Both the position numbers and the translations under genes were made by a program. A DNA stretch of 64,000 bases from Streptomyces atratus (GTDB taxonomy: Bacteria; Actinomycetota; Actinomycetes; Streptomycetales; Streptomycetaceae), in NCBI RefSeq assembly GCF_900119365.1, contig NZ_FPJO01000005.1:62001-126000 (forward strand), in the 5' to 3' direction. The notes below the pieces were generated by a model that was not told the origin of the DNA, made no database searches, and was given only the letters and a program-made list of their open reading frames with translations. The number at the start of each line of letters is the position of its first letter. Position 1 is the stretch's first letter. Shown here in pieces: positions 44,629-53,887 of this stretch.

Positions 44629-45818
44629 CCACGCCCGAACAAGCACCCGGCCGGGCGCCTGTGCCCGGAGAGGAGCCCGGCACGGCTCCCGACGCGGGCC
44701 TGGAGCGGTGGCGGCTGGTCCTCGGCTCCGCCGCCGAACGGCACACCGGGCCCCTGGGGCCGGGCAACGCCGGCCGCGACGCCGCCCTCGACTGGCTCTA
44801 CGGCCGCGACCCCGACCTCGCCCGGCGGGGGGTGCGCCGTTCCGGCACCACCGCCCGGGAGGGCGGCGACGGCCCGTCCGCGGTGACCGCGATCGACTGG
44901 CTCGACGACATTCACCGGCTCTTCCCGAAGGAGACCATCGAGCGTCTGGAGCGCGACGCCGTCGAGAAGTACGGGATCCAGGAGATCGTCACCGACCCCG
45001 CGGTGCTGGAGCGGGTCGAGCCGAGCCAGACCCTGCTCCGTGCCGTGCTGCGCACCAAGCATCTGATGAATCCGCAGGTGCTGCGGCTGGCCCGGCGCAT
45101 CGTCGAGTCGGTGGTGAAACAGCTCCTGGCCAGGCTCCAGCCGGAGATCCGCCGGGCCTTTAACGGCACCCGCTCCCGCAGGCCGAGCCAGGTCCCGCTG
45201 GCGAGGGACTTCGACTTCCGGCAGACCGTGAAGGCCAACCTCGCCCACTACCAGCCCGCCGAACGGCGCCTGCTCATCGAGCGCGCCCACTTCCACTCCC
45301 GTGCCCGGCGCCATGTGACACAGTGGCAGCTGATCCTGCTGGTCGACCAGTCGGGCTCGATGGCCGGATCGGTCATCCACTCCGCGGTGACCGCCGCGTG
45401 CCTGTGGGGTCTGCCCGGTCTCAAGACGCATCTGGTCGCCTTCGACACCCAGGTGGTGGACCTGACCGCCGACGTGAGCGATCCGGTGGAGCTGCTGATG
45501 CGGGTCCAGCTGGGCGGCGGCACCAACATCGCGCGGGCCGTGGAGTACGGCGCGGGCCTGGTGGAGAACCCCCGGCGCACGATCGTCGCGCTGATCACCG
45601 ACTTCTACGAGGGGGGCGACCCCTACCGGCTGGTGCGGGCGGTGCGGGGGCTGGTGGAGCAGGGCTCGACCGTGCTGGGGCTGGCCGCGCTCGACGAGGA
45701 CGCCGAGCCGGACTACGACCGGCTGACGGCCGGGAAGCTCGCCTCGGCCGGGGCGCACGTCGGGGCGATGACACCGGGCCGGCTCGCCGAGTTCGTGGCC
45801 GAGAGGCTGGGCCGATGA
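44625..45818 (+). CDS. VWA-domain protein (YehP-like), partner of the MoxR ATPase
   Basis: A 397-residue cytoplasmic protein. The C-terminal von Willebrand A domain (~234-397) has a complete metal-binding MIDAS: D241-S243-S245 in DQSGSM, T300 in GGGTNI and D326 in TDFYEGG. The N-terminal helical region (~25-215) contains a positively charged stretch (IRRAFNGTRSRRPSQ). VWA/MoxR pairs such as CoxE/CoxD and NorD/NorQ remodel or metallate client proteins. It overlaps both neighbours by ATGA. Confidence 0.9.
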   Translation: MTTPEQAPGRAPVPGEEPGTAPDAGLERWRLVLGSAAERHTGPLGPGNAGRDAALDWLYGRDPDLARRGVRRSGTTAREGGDGPSAVTAIDWLDDIHRLFPKETIERLERDAVEKYGIQEIVTDPAVLERVEPSQTLLRAVLRTKHLMNPQVLRLARRIVESVVKQLLARLQPEIRRAFNGTRSRRPSQVPLARDFDFRQTVKANLAHYQPAERRLLIERAHFHSRARRHVTQWQLILLVDQSGSMAGSVIHSAVTAACLWGLPGLKTHLVAFDTQVVDLTADVSDPVELLMRVQLGGGTNIARAVEYGAGLVENPRRTIVALITDFYEGGDPYRLVRAVRGLVEQGSTVLGLAALDEDAEPDYDRLTAGKLASAGAHVGAMTPGRLAEFVAERLGR

Positions 45819-47824
45819 CCGACGCGGGAACCAGCACCGCCGTGCGCCCCGATCTGCTCGCCCTCACTCCGGAGACCCTCGCCGCGCTGGCCAACCGCGG
45901 CCTGGTCAAACGCGCCACGAAGGAGCTGGACGCGGGGACGGTGCCCGCGCTCACGACCGATCCGGACACCACGGTGCGCGCCCGCTTCGCCGACGGCACC
46001 ACCGCGGCGCTGCCGCCCGGCACCGGTCTGGACGAGGGCGACTGCAGCTGCGTCGCACCAGGGGTGTGCCGCCACCTCATCGCCCTGGTGCTGGCCCATC
46101 AGCGCGTTGCCGCGGCCGATCCGGGCAGCGCCCCCGCCGCGTTCACCGACTGGTCCCCCGGCGGCACCGGCGACGCGGCTCTGGCCGAGGCCGTCGGCGC
46201 CCGCCCCCTCGCCGCGGCCCGACGCACCTTCGAGCGGGGTTACGCCGCCGTGGTGCACCGCCCCTCCCCCGATCACCCCGAGCCCCGGGTCGAGCTCCCC
46301 ACCTGCGCGGTGCGTTTCCCGGTCCCCGGCGAGATCGCCTACGCGTTGACGGACGCGGCGGCCGCGCTGCGCGGCGAGGTGGTGGCGCTCGCGGTATGGG
46401 CGTTCCAAGCCGCCGACGCCATGGACACCGAGGAACGTTCCGTACCGGTCCAGGTCGGTGGCCGCCCCACCGCACCGGCCACGACCCTGCCCGCGCTCGA
46501 CGCGGCCGTGGGGCTGGCGGACGAGCTGCTGGCGGAGGGCGTGGCCCATGTCGGGCCGGTGCACGGCGGAGCCCTGGCGCGTGCCGGTGCCGCGCTGACC
46601 ACCGCATCGCTGCACTGGCCGGCGGGCGCGCTCGCCGAGCTGACGGACCAGCTCACGGCGTACGCCGACCGCAACGCGCACTACCGCCCGGAGTCGGTCG
46701 CCGCCCTGCTCACCGAGTTGCACGCCCGGCGGCGGGCCGCCGCACATCCCGGTGTGCTCGGCACCCGCGAGGCCGGAGACACCCCGCTGCGCCGGGTCCG
46801 GCTCGTCTCGCTCGGCTGCCGCGTCCACGGCACCGCGCAGTCCCTGGTCTCCGAGGTGTACTTCGCCCACCCCGGCGCGGGCACCGTCCTCGTACTGCGC
46901 AAGACCTGGACGGCCCCCGAGGGCAAGGAGCTCTCCGCCCACCAGCTGGCCACCCGTCGTGTCCTCGCCACGCCGCTGGGCTCGCTGGCCACCGCAAGCC
47001 TGGTCAGCGAGAGCGTCCGGCGCACCCCGAGCCGCGCGCTGACGGTCGCCCGGGGCAGGCTCGGCACGACGACCATCACCCCGGTCGGCGCCGCCTGGAC
47101 GGAGCTGCCCGACCCTTTGCTCGTACGGGATCTGACCGCCCTGACGGCGGGCTGGGACGGCAGGCCGCCCCGGCTGATCCGGCCGCGGGTCGAGGCGGAG
47201 GCGGTCCATGTCGTCGCACTGTCGCAGGTGGAGAGCGTCGGCTACGACCCGGCCGAGCAGCGCCTCGAAGCCGTGGTGCGCGACGCGGCGGGGACCCGGG
47301 CGCTGGTGACGTCGGAGTACCGGCCGGAGTGCCCCGGCGCGCTGGACGCCCTGGCCGATGCGCTGGAGGGCGGCGCCACACACATCAGCGGTTCGCTGCA
47401 CCGGTCCGGCGGTGGAGTCCGGATCGATCCGCTCGCCGTGCTCACCCCGGCGGGGACGGTCGTGCCCGATCTCGCCGCGGGTGACGGTTCCACGGCGCTG
47501 GCAGCGGTGGGGCGACGCCCGTCCGAGCCGCTGACGGCGGCGCTGGACGAGGCGATGTCCGCCATGGCTGCGGTGCCGCACAGCGGGCTGCGCCATCTGA
47601 ACGTCCCCGCCCGCGCCCGGATCGACGAAGCGGCGACCGCGCTCTCCCGCACCGGCCTGACCCGCGCCGCGACCCTGCTGCGCGCCTTCACCGAGACCCT
47701 GGACGACGGGGCCATGCCGAACCAGGAGGCCCTCGCCGTCCGTTCCGGGGCGTGGCTGGCGGCCCAGCTCCACCTCCTGGTCAGCAGCGAACTCCGCTCC
47801 TCCGGAGCAGGCTCCGGGGCCTGA
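45815..47824 (+). CDS. SWIM zinc-finger protein (YehQ-like)
   Basis: A 669-residue protein ending the five-gene operon. The SWIM motif CxC-x5-CxH is seen as DCSCVAPGVCRHL (C77, C79, C85, H87). SWIM fingers bind DNA or proteins. Long alpha/beta regions without familiar motifs follow. It matches YehQ by position and domain. It converges on the GH4 gene with only six bases between the stop codons. Confidence 0.87.
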   Translation: MTDAGTSTAVRPDLLALTPETLAALANRGLVKRATKELDAGTVPALTTDPDTTVRARFADGTTAALPPGTGLDEGDCSCVAPGVCRHLIALVLAHQRVAAADPGSAPAAFTDWSPGGTGDAALAEAVGARPLAAARRTFERGYAAVVHRPSPDHPEPRVELPTCAVRFPVPGEIAYALTDAAAALRGEVVALAVWAFQAADAMDTEERSVPVQVGGRPTAPATTLPALDAAVGLADELLAEGVAHVGPVHGGALARAGAALTTASLHWPAGALAELTDQLTAYADRNAHYRPESVAALLTELHARRRAAAHPGVLGTREAGDTPLRRVRLVSLGCRVHGTAQSLVSEVYFAHPGAGTVLVLRKTWTAPEGKELSAHQLATRRVLATPLGSLATASLVSESVRRTPSRALTVARGRLGTTTITPVGAAWTELPDPLLVRDLTALTAGWDGRPPRLIRPRVEAEAVHVVALSQVESVGYDPAEQRLEAVVRDAAGTRALVTSEYRPECPGALDALADALEGGATHISGSLHRSGGGVRIDPLAVLTPAGTVVPDLAAGDGSTALAAVGRRPSEPLTAALDEAMSAMAAVPHSGLRHLNVPARARIDEAATALSRTGLTRAATLLRAFTETLDDGAMPNQEALAVRSGAWLAAQLHLLVSSELRSSGAGSGA

Positions 47825-47830
47825 GGGACG

Positions 47831-49177
47831 TCAGGGCCGGTTGAGGTAGGCGAGAGAGGGATGGACCTTGATGTACCCGTCGACGAGGCGGTCGGCCACG
47901 GTCACCGAGTCGACCAGCGGGTGCAGTGCGAAGGCCTTCACGGCGGCGGCCCGGGAGCCGCTCTCCGCCGCGTCCAGTACCGCGCGCTCGACGGCCTTGA
48001 CCGCGGTGACCAGTCCGACGGCGTGGTACGGGAGCGGGTCGGCGGCGACGGGATGGGCGCCGTTGGCGTCGACCAGGCACGGCACCTCGATCACGGCGTC
48101 CGCGTCGAGCACCGAAAGCGTGGTGCGGTTGCGGACGTCGAGGATGAGCGAGGTCCGTTCGTTGCGGGCGACGGCCCGCATGAGGGCGAGCGCCACCTGC
48201 TCGTAGCCGCCGGACTCCAGATCGCTCTCGTCCCGCTCGCCGACCCCGGCGACCTCTCTGTTCTCCGACATGTAGGTGGCCTCGCGCTCGGCGCGAGTGC
48301 GGTCCCAGGCGGACAGGGCGGGGGTGGTGGGATCCTTCATCCGGGTGTAGAAGCCCTCCTGCTGCTCGCGGAGGAAGGCGCCGCGGGTCTGCTCGGCGTC
48401 CTGGTAGGCGCGTACCGCTTCCCGGTTGAAGTAGTAGTAGTGCAGGTATTCGTTGGGGATGGCGCCCAGCGACCGCAGCCAGTCGGTGCCGAAGAGCCTG
48501 CCCTCCTCGAAGGAGCCGAGGAGTTCCGGGTCCGCGAGCAGCCTGGGGAGTTCGTCCCGGCCGTCGACGTACAGTCGGCGGACCCAGCCCAGGTGGTTGA
48601 GCCCGACGTAGTCGATCCGGGCCCGGTCGGGGTCGGCGCCGAGCACCCGGGCGATGCGGCGGCCGAGGCCCACCGGCGAGTCGCAGATGCCGATGACCCG
48701 GTCGCCCAGGTGACGGGACATGGCCTCGGTGACCAGGCCGGCCGGGTTGGTGAAGTTGATGACCCAGGCCTCGGGGGCGAGCCGGGCGATGCGCTGTGCG
48801 AGGTCGACGGCGACCGGCACGGTGCGCAGGCCGTACGCGATGCCGCCGGCGCCGACCGTCTCCTGGCCGAGTACGCCTTCGTCGAGGGCCACCCGTTCGT
48901 CGGCCGCCCGGCCTTCGAGTCCGCCGACACGGATCGCCGAGAAGACGAAGTCGGCGCCGCGCAGTGCTTCGTCGAGTTCGGTGGTGGCGGTGACGGTGGG
49001 CGCGTCCGGTACGCCGGCGGCCTGTTCGCCGAGCACCCGGGCCACGGCGGTGAGCCGGCCGGCGTCGGTGTCGTAGAGGGTGACCGCCGTTACGCGGCCT
49101 TCGGCGTGGTCGGCGAGCAGCGCCCCGTACACGAGTGGAACCCGGAATCCGCCGCCGCCCAGAATTGTCAGCTTCAC
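47831..49177 (-). CDS. GH4-family glycosidase (6-phospho-beta-glucosidase type)
   Basis: A 448-residue NAD- and Mn-dependent glycosidase that cleaves by a redox elimination mechanism. The N terminus is a Rossmann NAD site (VKLTILGGGGFR). Metal and substrate residues include C165 in GICDSPVG and H195 in GLNHLGW, with INFTNPAG before them. The GTG at 49177 is the only sensible start for this fold, though no clear ribosome site precedes it. No PTS or sugar transporter gene is adjacent, so the phosphosugar source is elsewhere. The 100 bp upstream show nothing notable. Confidence 0.92.
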   Translation of the reverse strand: MKLTILGGGGFRVPLVYGALLADHAEGRVTAVTLYDTDAGRLTAVARVLGEQAAGVPDAPTVTATTELDEALRGADFVFSAIRVGGLEGRAADERVALDEGVLGQETVGAGGIAYGLRTVPVAVDLAQRIARLAPEAWVINFTNPAGLVTEAMSRHLGDRVIGICDSPVGLGRRIARVLGADPDRARIDYVGLNHLGWVRRLYVDGRDELPRLLADPELLGSFEEGRLFGTDWLRSLGAIPNEYLHYYYFNREAVRAYQDAEQTRGAFLREQQEGFYTRMKDPTTPALSAWDRTRAEREATYMSENREVAGVGERDESDLESGGYEQVALALMRAVARNERTSLILDVRNRTTLSVLDADAVIEVPCLVDANGAHPVAADPLPYHAVGLVTAVKAVERAVLDAAESGSRAAAVKAFALHPLVDSVTVADRLVDGYIKVHPSLAYLNRP

Positions 49178-49277
49178 GCTTGTGCATGGTACGGCCCGGG
49201 GCCGTGTCCGCGAAGTAGCGCCGTCTGCCCTCAGGGCAGGCGGGACTTTACGGGCAGGGCCCCGGGTGCAGGTCGGG

Positions 49278-50825
49278 TCAGCTGCCGCTCCACCAGCGCG
49301 AAACGGCCCGCCACAGCCGCGCCGGCGCGGACTCGCCGCGCTGCTGCGGGATCCGGCCGACGGGGGACGGTGCAAAGGCCGCGCCCTCCGACTCGTCGAC
49401 AGCAGTGGCCGTCGCACCCGTGGGCGCGGCGGCCGGGGCGCGCCCGGGGGTGGGTGCGGTGTGCCGGACCGTCGACTGCACCTCCCAGTCCTGGCGCGGC
49501 GGGTTGGGCCTCCCCATGGACGGCGGTTCCTTGTCGTCCTGCGGGGCGCGCGCGGCGAAGTCCGCCGGGAGCTCCACCAGGTGCCGGCCCATGATGTTCC
49601 CGATCCAGCTCAGCTCGCTCTCCTCGACGGCGAGTTCGAGGTCGGGCAGTCGCATCAGCAGGGCGTCGACACCGACGTCCGCGATGGCGCGTCCGATGTC
49701 CTGGCCGGGGCATTCGTGGGGGCCGCCGCTGAAGGCGAGGTGGGCGCGGTTGCCCGCCATGTCGGCGGTCAGATCGGGCCGGACCACCGGGTCGGTGTTG
49801 GCCGGTGCGATGCCGACGATCAACGCGTCACCGGCCTTGATCTGCTTGCCGCCGAGCTCGGTGTCACCGACCGCCCAGCGGCCGAAGACCGCGGTGAACG
49901 GCGGCTCGTCCCACAGTGTCTGCTCGACCGCCTCGGGCACCGTCATGTGCCCGCCGCTGAGCCTGGCCCGGAAGCGCGGGTCGGTGAGCACCATGCGCAG
50001 GACGTTGGCGATCAGGTTGGCGGTCGCCTCGTAGGAGGCGATGAGGATCAGCCGGAGGTGCTCGCTGACCTCCTGGTCGTTCAGCCCGGCGGGGTGCTCG
50101 ACGAGCCAGGTGGCGAAGTCGTCCGCGGGTTCGCGCCGGCGGCGCTGGACGAGCCGGGTCAGCGCGTCGAGCACATAGGTGTTGCTCGCGACGGCGGTCG
50201 CCGTGCCCCGGGTCATGTCGCGGGCGGCCTGGACCATCCGGTCGCTGTACTCCTCGGGCATGCCGATGATCGCGCACATCACCATCATCGGCAGCCGCTC
50301 GGCGAACTGACTGACCAGGTCGACACGGCCCTCCTGGCAGAAGTCGTTGACGAGCCGGTTGCTGTGGCGGTTGACATGGCGGCGGACGCCGCGGGTGTCG
50401 ATCCGGCCCATGCTGTCGGTGACCGCGCCGCGCAGGCGCTCGTGGGTGGCGCCGTCGGCGAACACACACATCGGCTGCCAGGTGAAGATCGGGGCCAGCG
50501 GGTGGTCCGGGGCGACGCTGCCGTTCTGCAGGGCCCGCCACCGCCGGGAGTCGCGGGAGAACTGCGAGGGCGTACGGGTCATGTGCAGGTTCTCGCTGTG
50601 CCCGAGGACCAGCCAGGCGGGCACGTCCCCGTGGAGCAGCACGGGGGCCACGGTGCCGTGTTCGGCTCGCAGCTTGTCATAGAGCCCGTGGGGGTCCCGC
50701 TCGGCCTCCGGGCCGTAGAACCGGCGCAGTCCGCCGGGGCCGATGCCGAGGCCGTGGGCCGGGCATTCGGGGGGCGGAACCGGCCCCTGGGCCGCTCCGG
50801 GCTCGTAGTGGAATGGGGTTGTCAC
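49278..50825 (-). CDS. cvnE: CYP157-type cytochrome P450 of the conservon, lacking the ExxR arginine
   Basis: A 515-residue P450. The heme loop is FSGGPHECPGQ with C372. The I-helix reads LIASYEATANL instead of AGxxT. The K-helix reads EQTLW (301-305), so the usually invariant Arg of ExxR is absent; CYP157 members of Streptomyces conservons are known for exactly this. The C-terminal ~95 residues are a low-complexity Pro/Ala/Thr tail unusual for P450s. It lies 69 bp after cvnD in the same direction. Its activity and electron partner are unknown. Confidence 0.9.
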   Translation of the reverse strand: MTTPFHYEPGAAQGPVPPPECPAHGLGIGPGGLRRFYGPEAERDPHGLYDKLRAEHGTVAPVLLHGDVPAWLVLGHSENLHMTRTPSQFSRDSRRWRALQNGSVAPDHPLAPIFTWQPMCVFADGATHERLRGAVTDSMGRIDTRGVRRHVNRHSNRLVNDFCQEGRVDLVSQFAERLPMMVMCAIIGMPEEYSDRMVQAARDMTRGTATAVASNTYVLDALTRLVQRRRREPADDFATWLVEHPAGLNDQEVSEHLRLILIASYEATANLIANVLRMVLTDPRFRARLSGGHMTVPEAVEQTLWDEPPFTAVFGRWAVGDTELGGKQIKAGDALIVGIAPANTDPVVRPDLTADMAGNRAHLAFSGGPHECPGQDIGRAIADVGVDALLMRLPDLELAVEESELSWIGNIMGRHLVELPADFAARAPQDDKEPPSMGRPNPPRQDWEVQSTVRHTAPTPGRAPAAAPTGATATAVDESEGAAFAPSPVGRIPQQRGESAPARLWRAVSRWWSGS

Positions 50826-50894
50826 GATCGCTCCAGGGATCAGGCTTCCAAGTACCGGACTGATGGGGATGCGCGCGGGGGGTTGGTACTGCGG

Positions 50895-51509
50895 TCAGGC
50901 GAGCGGGAGGGCCAGACTGTGCAGGTAGCGCATCAGGGTCATCAGCACGTCGCGGCTGGAGCCGCGCAGTCGGGCGTCGCAGTCGATCATCGGGACCTCC
51001 TCGGGGAGGTCCAGGGCGCTCCGCAGCGCCTCGACGGGGTGTTTCGGGGCGTCGGGGAAGGTGTTGATGGCGACGACGAACGGCACGCCGCGCTCCTCCA
51101 GTCTCCCGATGACGTCGAAGCTGACTTCGAGACGCCGGGTGTCGATGAGGACCACCGCGCCGAGGGCACCTTCGAACAGGCCGTTCCACAGGAACCAGAA
51201 CCGTTCCTGGCCCGGGGTGCCGAACAGGTAGAGGATCAGTTCCTCGCTGATGGAGATCCGGCCGAAGTCCATGGCGACGGTGGTGGCGGTCTTGCTCTCC
51301 ACCCCGTAGTTGTCGTCCACGCCGACACCGGCCTGGGTCATGGTCTCCTCGGTGGTCAGCGGCCGGATCTCGCTGACGGAACCGACCATGGTCGTCTTGC
51401 CGACCCCGAACCCGCCGACGATCACGACCTTCACCGCGGCTGTCGCCGTGGTGGGAAGGACGTCCTCGCGCCGGGGGCCGGTGATCGTGTCAGAGCTTCT
51501 GAAGTCCAT
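50895..51509 (-). CDS. cvnD: Conservon GTPase (CvnD)
   Basis: A 204-residue Ras-like/MglA-type GTPase. The P-loop is GGFGVGKTT (~32-40), followed by switch region TQAGVGVDDNYG, the G3-like LYLFGTPGQERF and the NKxD position read as INTFPDAP. In conservons it associates with CvnB and CvnC on the CvnA sensor and dissociates on GTP binding, in the manner of a G-protein-coupled receptor. It overlaps cvnC by 20 bp. Confidence 0.95.
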   Translation of the reverse strand: MDFRSSDTITGPRREDVLPTTATAAVKVVIVGGFGVGKTTMVGSVSEIRPLTTEETMTQAGVGVDDNYGVESKTATTVAMDFGRISISEELILYLFGTPGQERFWFLWNGLFEGALGAVVLIDTRRLEVSFDVIGRLEERGVPFVVAINTFPDAPKHPVEALRSALDLPEEVPMIDCDARLRGSSRDVLMTLMRYLHSLALPLA

Positions 51510-51861
51510 GCATCACCGCTTCGAGAAGGGACCTGTCCGGGAGAGTGGCGCGGACGATGGGCGCGCGCGATTCGATGAGTCCGGCAGCGAGGAGTTCGGT
51601 GAGGAGCGAGGTCACCACGCTGAACGGCAGACCGAGGTATGCCGAGATCTCGGCGACGGATAACGGCGCCTGGCACAGCCGCAGGATCACGGCCTGCTCG
51701 GGCTGGACCGTCGGCGTCGGCTGTGCCTGCGCGACGATCATCGTGACCAGGTCAAGCTGTGCCCGCTCGCTGCCGTCGGGATCGCCGGTGATCACATACA
51801 GCCGCTCCGGATCGCTCAGTGCCGGATCGGCCTCTCGGCGTTCTCGTCGGGGAGAGTTCAT
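51490..51861 (-). CDS. cvnC: Conservon DUF742 protein (CvnC)
   Basis: A 123-residue protein with the DUF742 winged-helix-like core: YVITGDPDGSERAQLDLVTMIV, then PEQAVILRLCQAPLSVAEISAYL and VVTSLLTELLAAGLIE. It bridges CvnA/CvnB to the GTPase in conservons. It overlaps cvnB by four bases and cvnD by 20. Confidence 0.95.
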   Translation of the reverse strand: MNSPRRERREADPALSDPERLYVITGDPDGSERAQLDLVTMIVAQAQPTPTVQPEQAVILRLCQAPLSVAEISAYLGLPFSVVTSLLTELLAAGLIESRAPIVRATLPDRSLLEAVMHGLQKL

Positions 51862-52265
51862 CCGGCCTGCCCGTCGTGGCGCGGCGGACTCGTCAGGTGG
51901 GCACCGATCCTGACGACCATGTCGCGCATCCGCGATCCGACGAGTCCCGCATCGACCGTCTCGCCGGCGAGGACCGCGAGGTACGCACCCGTTCCGGCGG
52001 CCATCAAGTAGAAGAAACCGCCGGTGACTTCGATGACGACCAGTCGCATGACGCCGTCGCTGTACGGGATTTCGGAGGCGACCGCGGCGGCCAGGCTCTG
52101 CAGCCCGGCGCAGGCCGCCGCGAGGCGGTCGGCGACATCGGGGTCGCCGCCGTGCCGGGCGATGCGCAGACCGTCGGCGGAGAGCACCACGATCTGGTGG
52201 ATGTCCGGTACGTCGTCGGCCAGTTCCTTGAGCATCCAGTCCATGTTTCCCCGCTGCTGGATCAC
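51858..52265 (-). CDS. cvnB: Conservon roadblock/LC7 protein (CvnB)
   Basis: A 135-residue roadblock/LC7-fold protein. The GTG at 52265 overlaps the cvnA stop as GTGA and was preferred; an ATG seven codons later (NMDWMLKEL) after GGGGAA is possible. Typical blocks are IHQIVVLSADGLRIARH and DRLAAACAGLQSLA. Roadblock proteins in bacteria are regulators of Ras-like GTPases, here CvnD. Confidence 0.94.
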   Translation of the reverse strand: MIQQRGNMDWMLKELADDVPDIHQIVVLSADGLRIARHGGDPDVADRLAAACAGLQSLAAAVASEIPYSDGVMRLVVIEVTGGFFYLMAAGTGAYLAVLAGETVDAGLVGSRMRDMVVRIGAHLTSPPRHDGQAG

Positions 52266-53887
52266 TTCAGGTCTCCCTTGTCCCACGCATCGTCAGAGTC
52301 TTCGTCGGTCTTCGGGTCCTGCGGCACGCCGTTGACCGCGTTGGTGAAGGCCTCCAGCCAGAGTCCGGGGGGCTGCTCCTTGCCGCCGGGTCCGTGACCG
52401 TTGGTGTGGCCGTTCGTGTAGCCGTTGGTGTAGCCGTTGCGCTGGCCTGCGGTGGGGTCGACGGGCTGGGCCGGGAGGTTGTGCGAGCCCAGGGGCGCCC
52501 GGCCGCGGCTGCGGCGCTGCGGAAGCCCGCCCGCGGTCCACTCGGTCACCACGGGGACGTCGTCCTCCATGGCGGCCGCAGGAACGACCGGCCGGGTGAC
52601 GGGCGCGACCGGCCCGGTGGCGGGTCGCTGGGCCACGGGGGTACGGGGCTTGCGACGGGCCGGCACGACGTGCTTCATGGCCTCCTGGTCGATGTCGCTG
52701 GTGGGCCTCGACGTGGCGCCGATGCCGTGCGCGATCCCGGGAGCGGGCCCGGTGGTGATCATGGCGCGGGGCACGATGAGCACGGCGCGGACACCGCCGT
52801 ACGCGGACTGCCGCAGCGAGACCTGGAGGTCGTACATCCGCGAGAGCCTGCCGACGACGGCCATGCCGAGACGCGGGGACTCGCCGAGGTCGTTCATGTT
52901 GGAGCCGGCCTGGGCCCTGGCGAGCATGTTCTCGGCCCGCGAGCGGGCCTCCTCGCTCAGCGAGACGCCGCCGTCCTCGATCTCGATGGCGATGCCGGTC
53001 TGCACCTCGACGGCGGTGACGTGCACCCGCGTCTGCGGGGGCGAGTAGCGGGTGGCGTTGTCGAGGAGTTCGGCGCAGGCATGGATGAGCGGCTCGACGG
53101 CGGTGCCGATGATGGCGACCTTGGCGATCGAGTGCAGATCGACGCGGGGGTACTCCAGAATCCGCGACATGGCGCCGCGCAGCACGCTGAACAGCGGTAC
53201 GGGCTTGGGCCACTGACGGCTGGGCCGGGCGCCGCCGAGTACCGCGATGGAGTCGGCGAGGCGGCCGATCAGCGCGGTGCCGTGGTCGATGCGGAGCAGG
53301 TCGTCGAAGACATCGGGGTTGCGCCCGTGATGCTCCTCCATCTCGCGCAGTTCGCTCGCCTGGCGATGGACGATCGCCTGGACGCGCCGGGCGACGTTGA
53401 CGAAGGCGCGCTGCGCGGAGTCACGCATCGCCTCTTCGTTGTCGATGATGTTCAGCACCGTGTAGACGAGGGTGCGCTGGGCGTCGGGGAGGTCGCGGTA
53501 CAGCTCATCCGCGTCGACGACGTCACGGAGCACCTCTTCGGGCGAATTCCCCACGCGCAGCCGGTGGATGGCGGCCGGCAGGAGCTCCTTGCTGATCCGC
53601 ACGGTCTCGTCGTCGTGGGTGGCGATGCGCCGCTCCAGATCGGCGAAGCGCCGTTCGTACACCGCGCGCTGGCTGCGCAGGTCGCGAGCCCGGCGGGCGA
53701 GTTGGACGCTCAGCGCGACGACCACGGCGGTGGCGACGGCGCCGCACCATACGACTGGTATGCGCACGGCCGCGGAAACCAGTGCCACCGCGGCGGCGGT
53801 GGCGCCGCCCATCAGGAGCACGGGCAGCAACACAGCACGAGCGACGGGGACTTCTCGGTCGATCGGCGGTGATTCGACACGAACCAT
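52262..53887 (-). CDS. cvnA: Conservon sensor histidine-kinase-like protein (CvnA)
   Basis: A 541-residue membrane sensor. Two N-terminal helices (~18-40 and ~43-62) are separated by a very short loop, so little lies outside the cell. A helical segment (~70-230) contains the phospho-acceptor-like region RIDHGTALIGRLADSIAVLGG. An HATPase domain follows (HACAELLDNATRYSPP, EIEDGGVSLS, LGMAVVGRLSRMY). A disordered C terminus (~390-541) includes a TNGYTNGHTNGH repeat. It heads the cvnABCD-P450 operon, whose signal is unknown. Confidence 0.92.
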   Translation of the reverse strand: MVRVESPPIDREVPVARAVLLPVLLMGGATAAAVALVSAAVRIPVVWCGAVATAVVVALSVQLARRARDLRSQRAVYERRFADLERRIATHDDETVRISKELLPAAIHRLRVGNSPEEVLRDVVDADELYRDLPDAQRTLVYTVLNIIDNEEAMRDSAQRAFVNVARRVQAIVHRQASELREMEEHHGRNPDVFDDLLRIDHGTALIGRLADSIAVLGGARPSRQWPKPVPLFSVLRGAMSRILEYPRVDLHSIAKVAIIGTAVEPLIHACAELLDNATRYSPPQTRVHVTAVEVQTGIAIEIEDGGVSLSEEARSRAENMLARAQAGSNMNDLGESPRLGMAVVGRLSRMYDLQVSLRQSAYGGVRAVLIVPRAMITTGPAPGIAHGIGATSRPTSDIDQEAMKHVVPARRKPRTPVAQRPATGPVAPVTRPVVPAAAMEDDVPVVTEWTAGGLPQRRSRGRAPLGSHNLPAQPVDPTAGQRNGYTNGYTNGHTNGHGPGGKEQPPGLWLEAFTNAVNGVPQDPKTDEDSDDAWDKGDLK

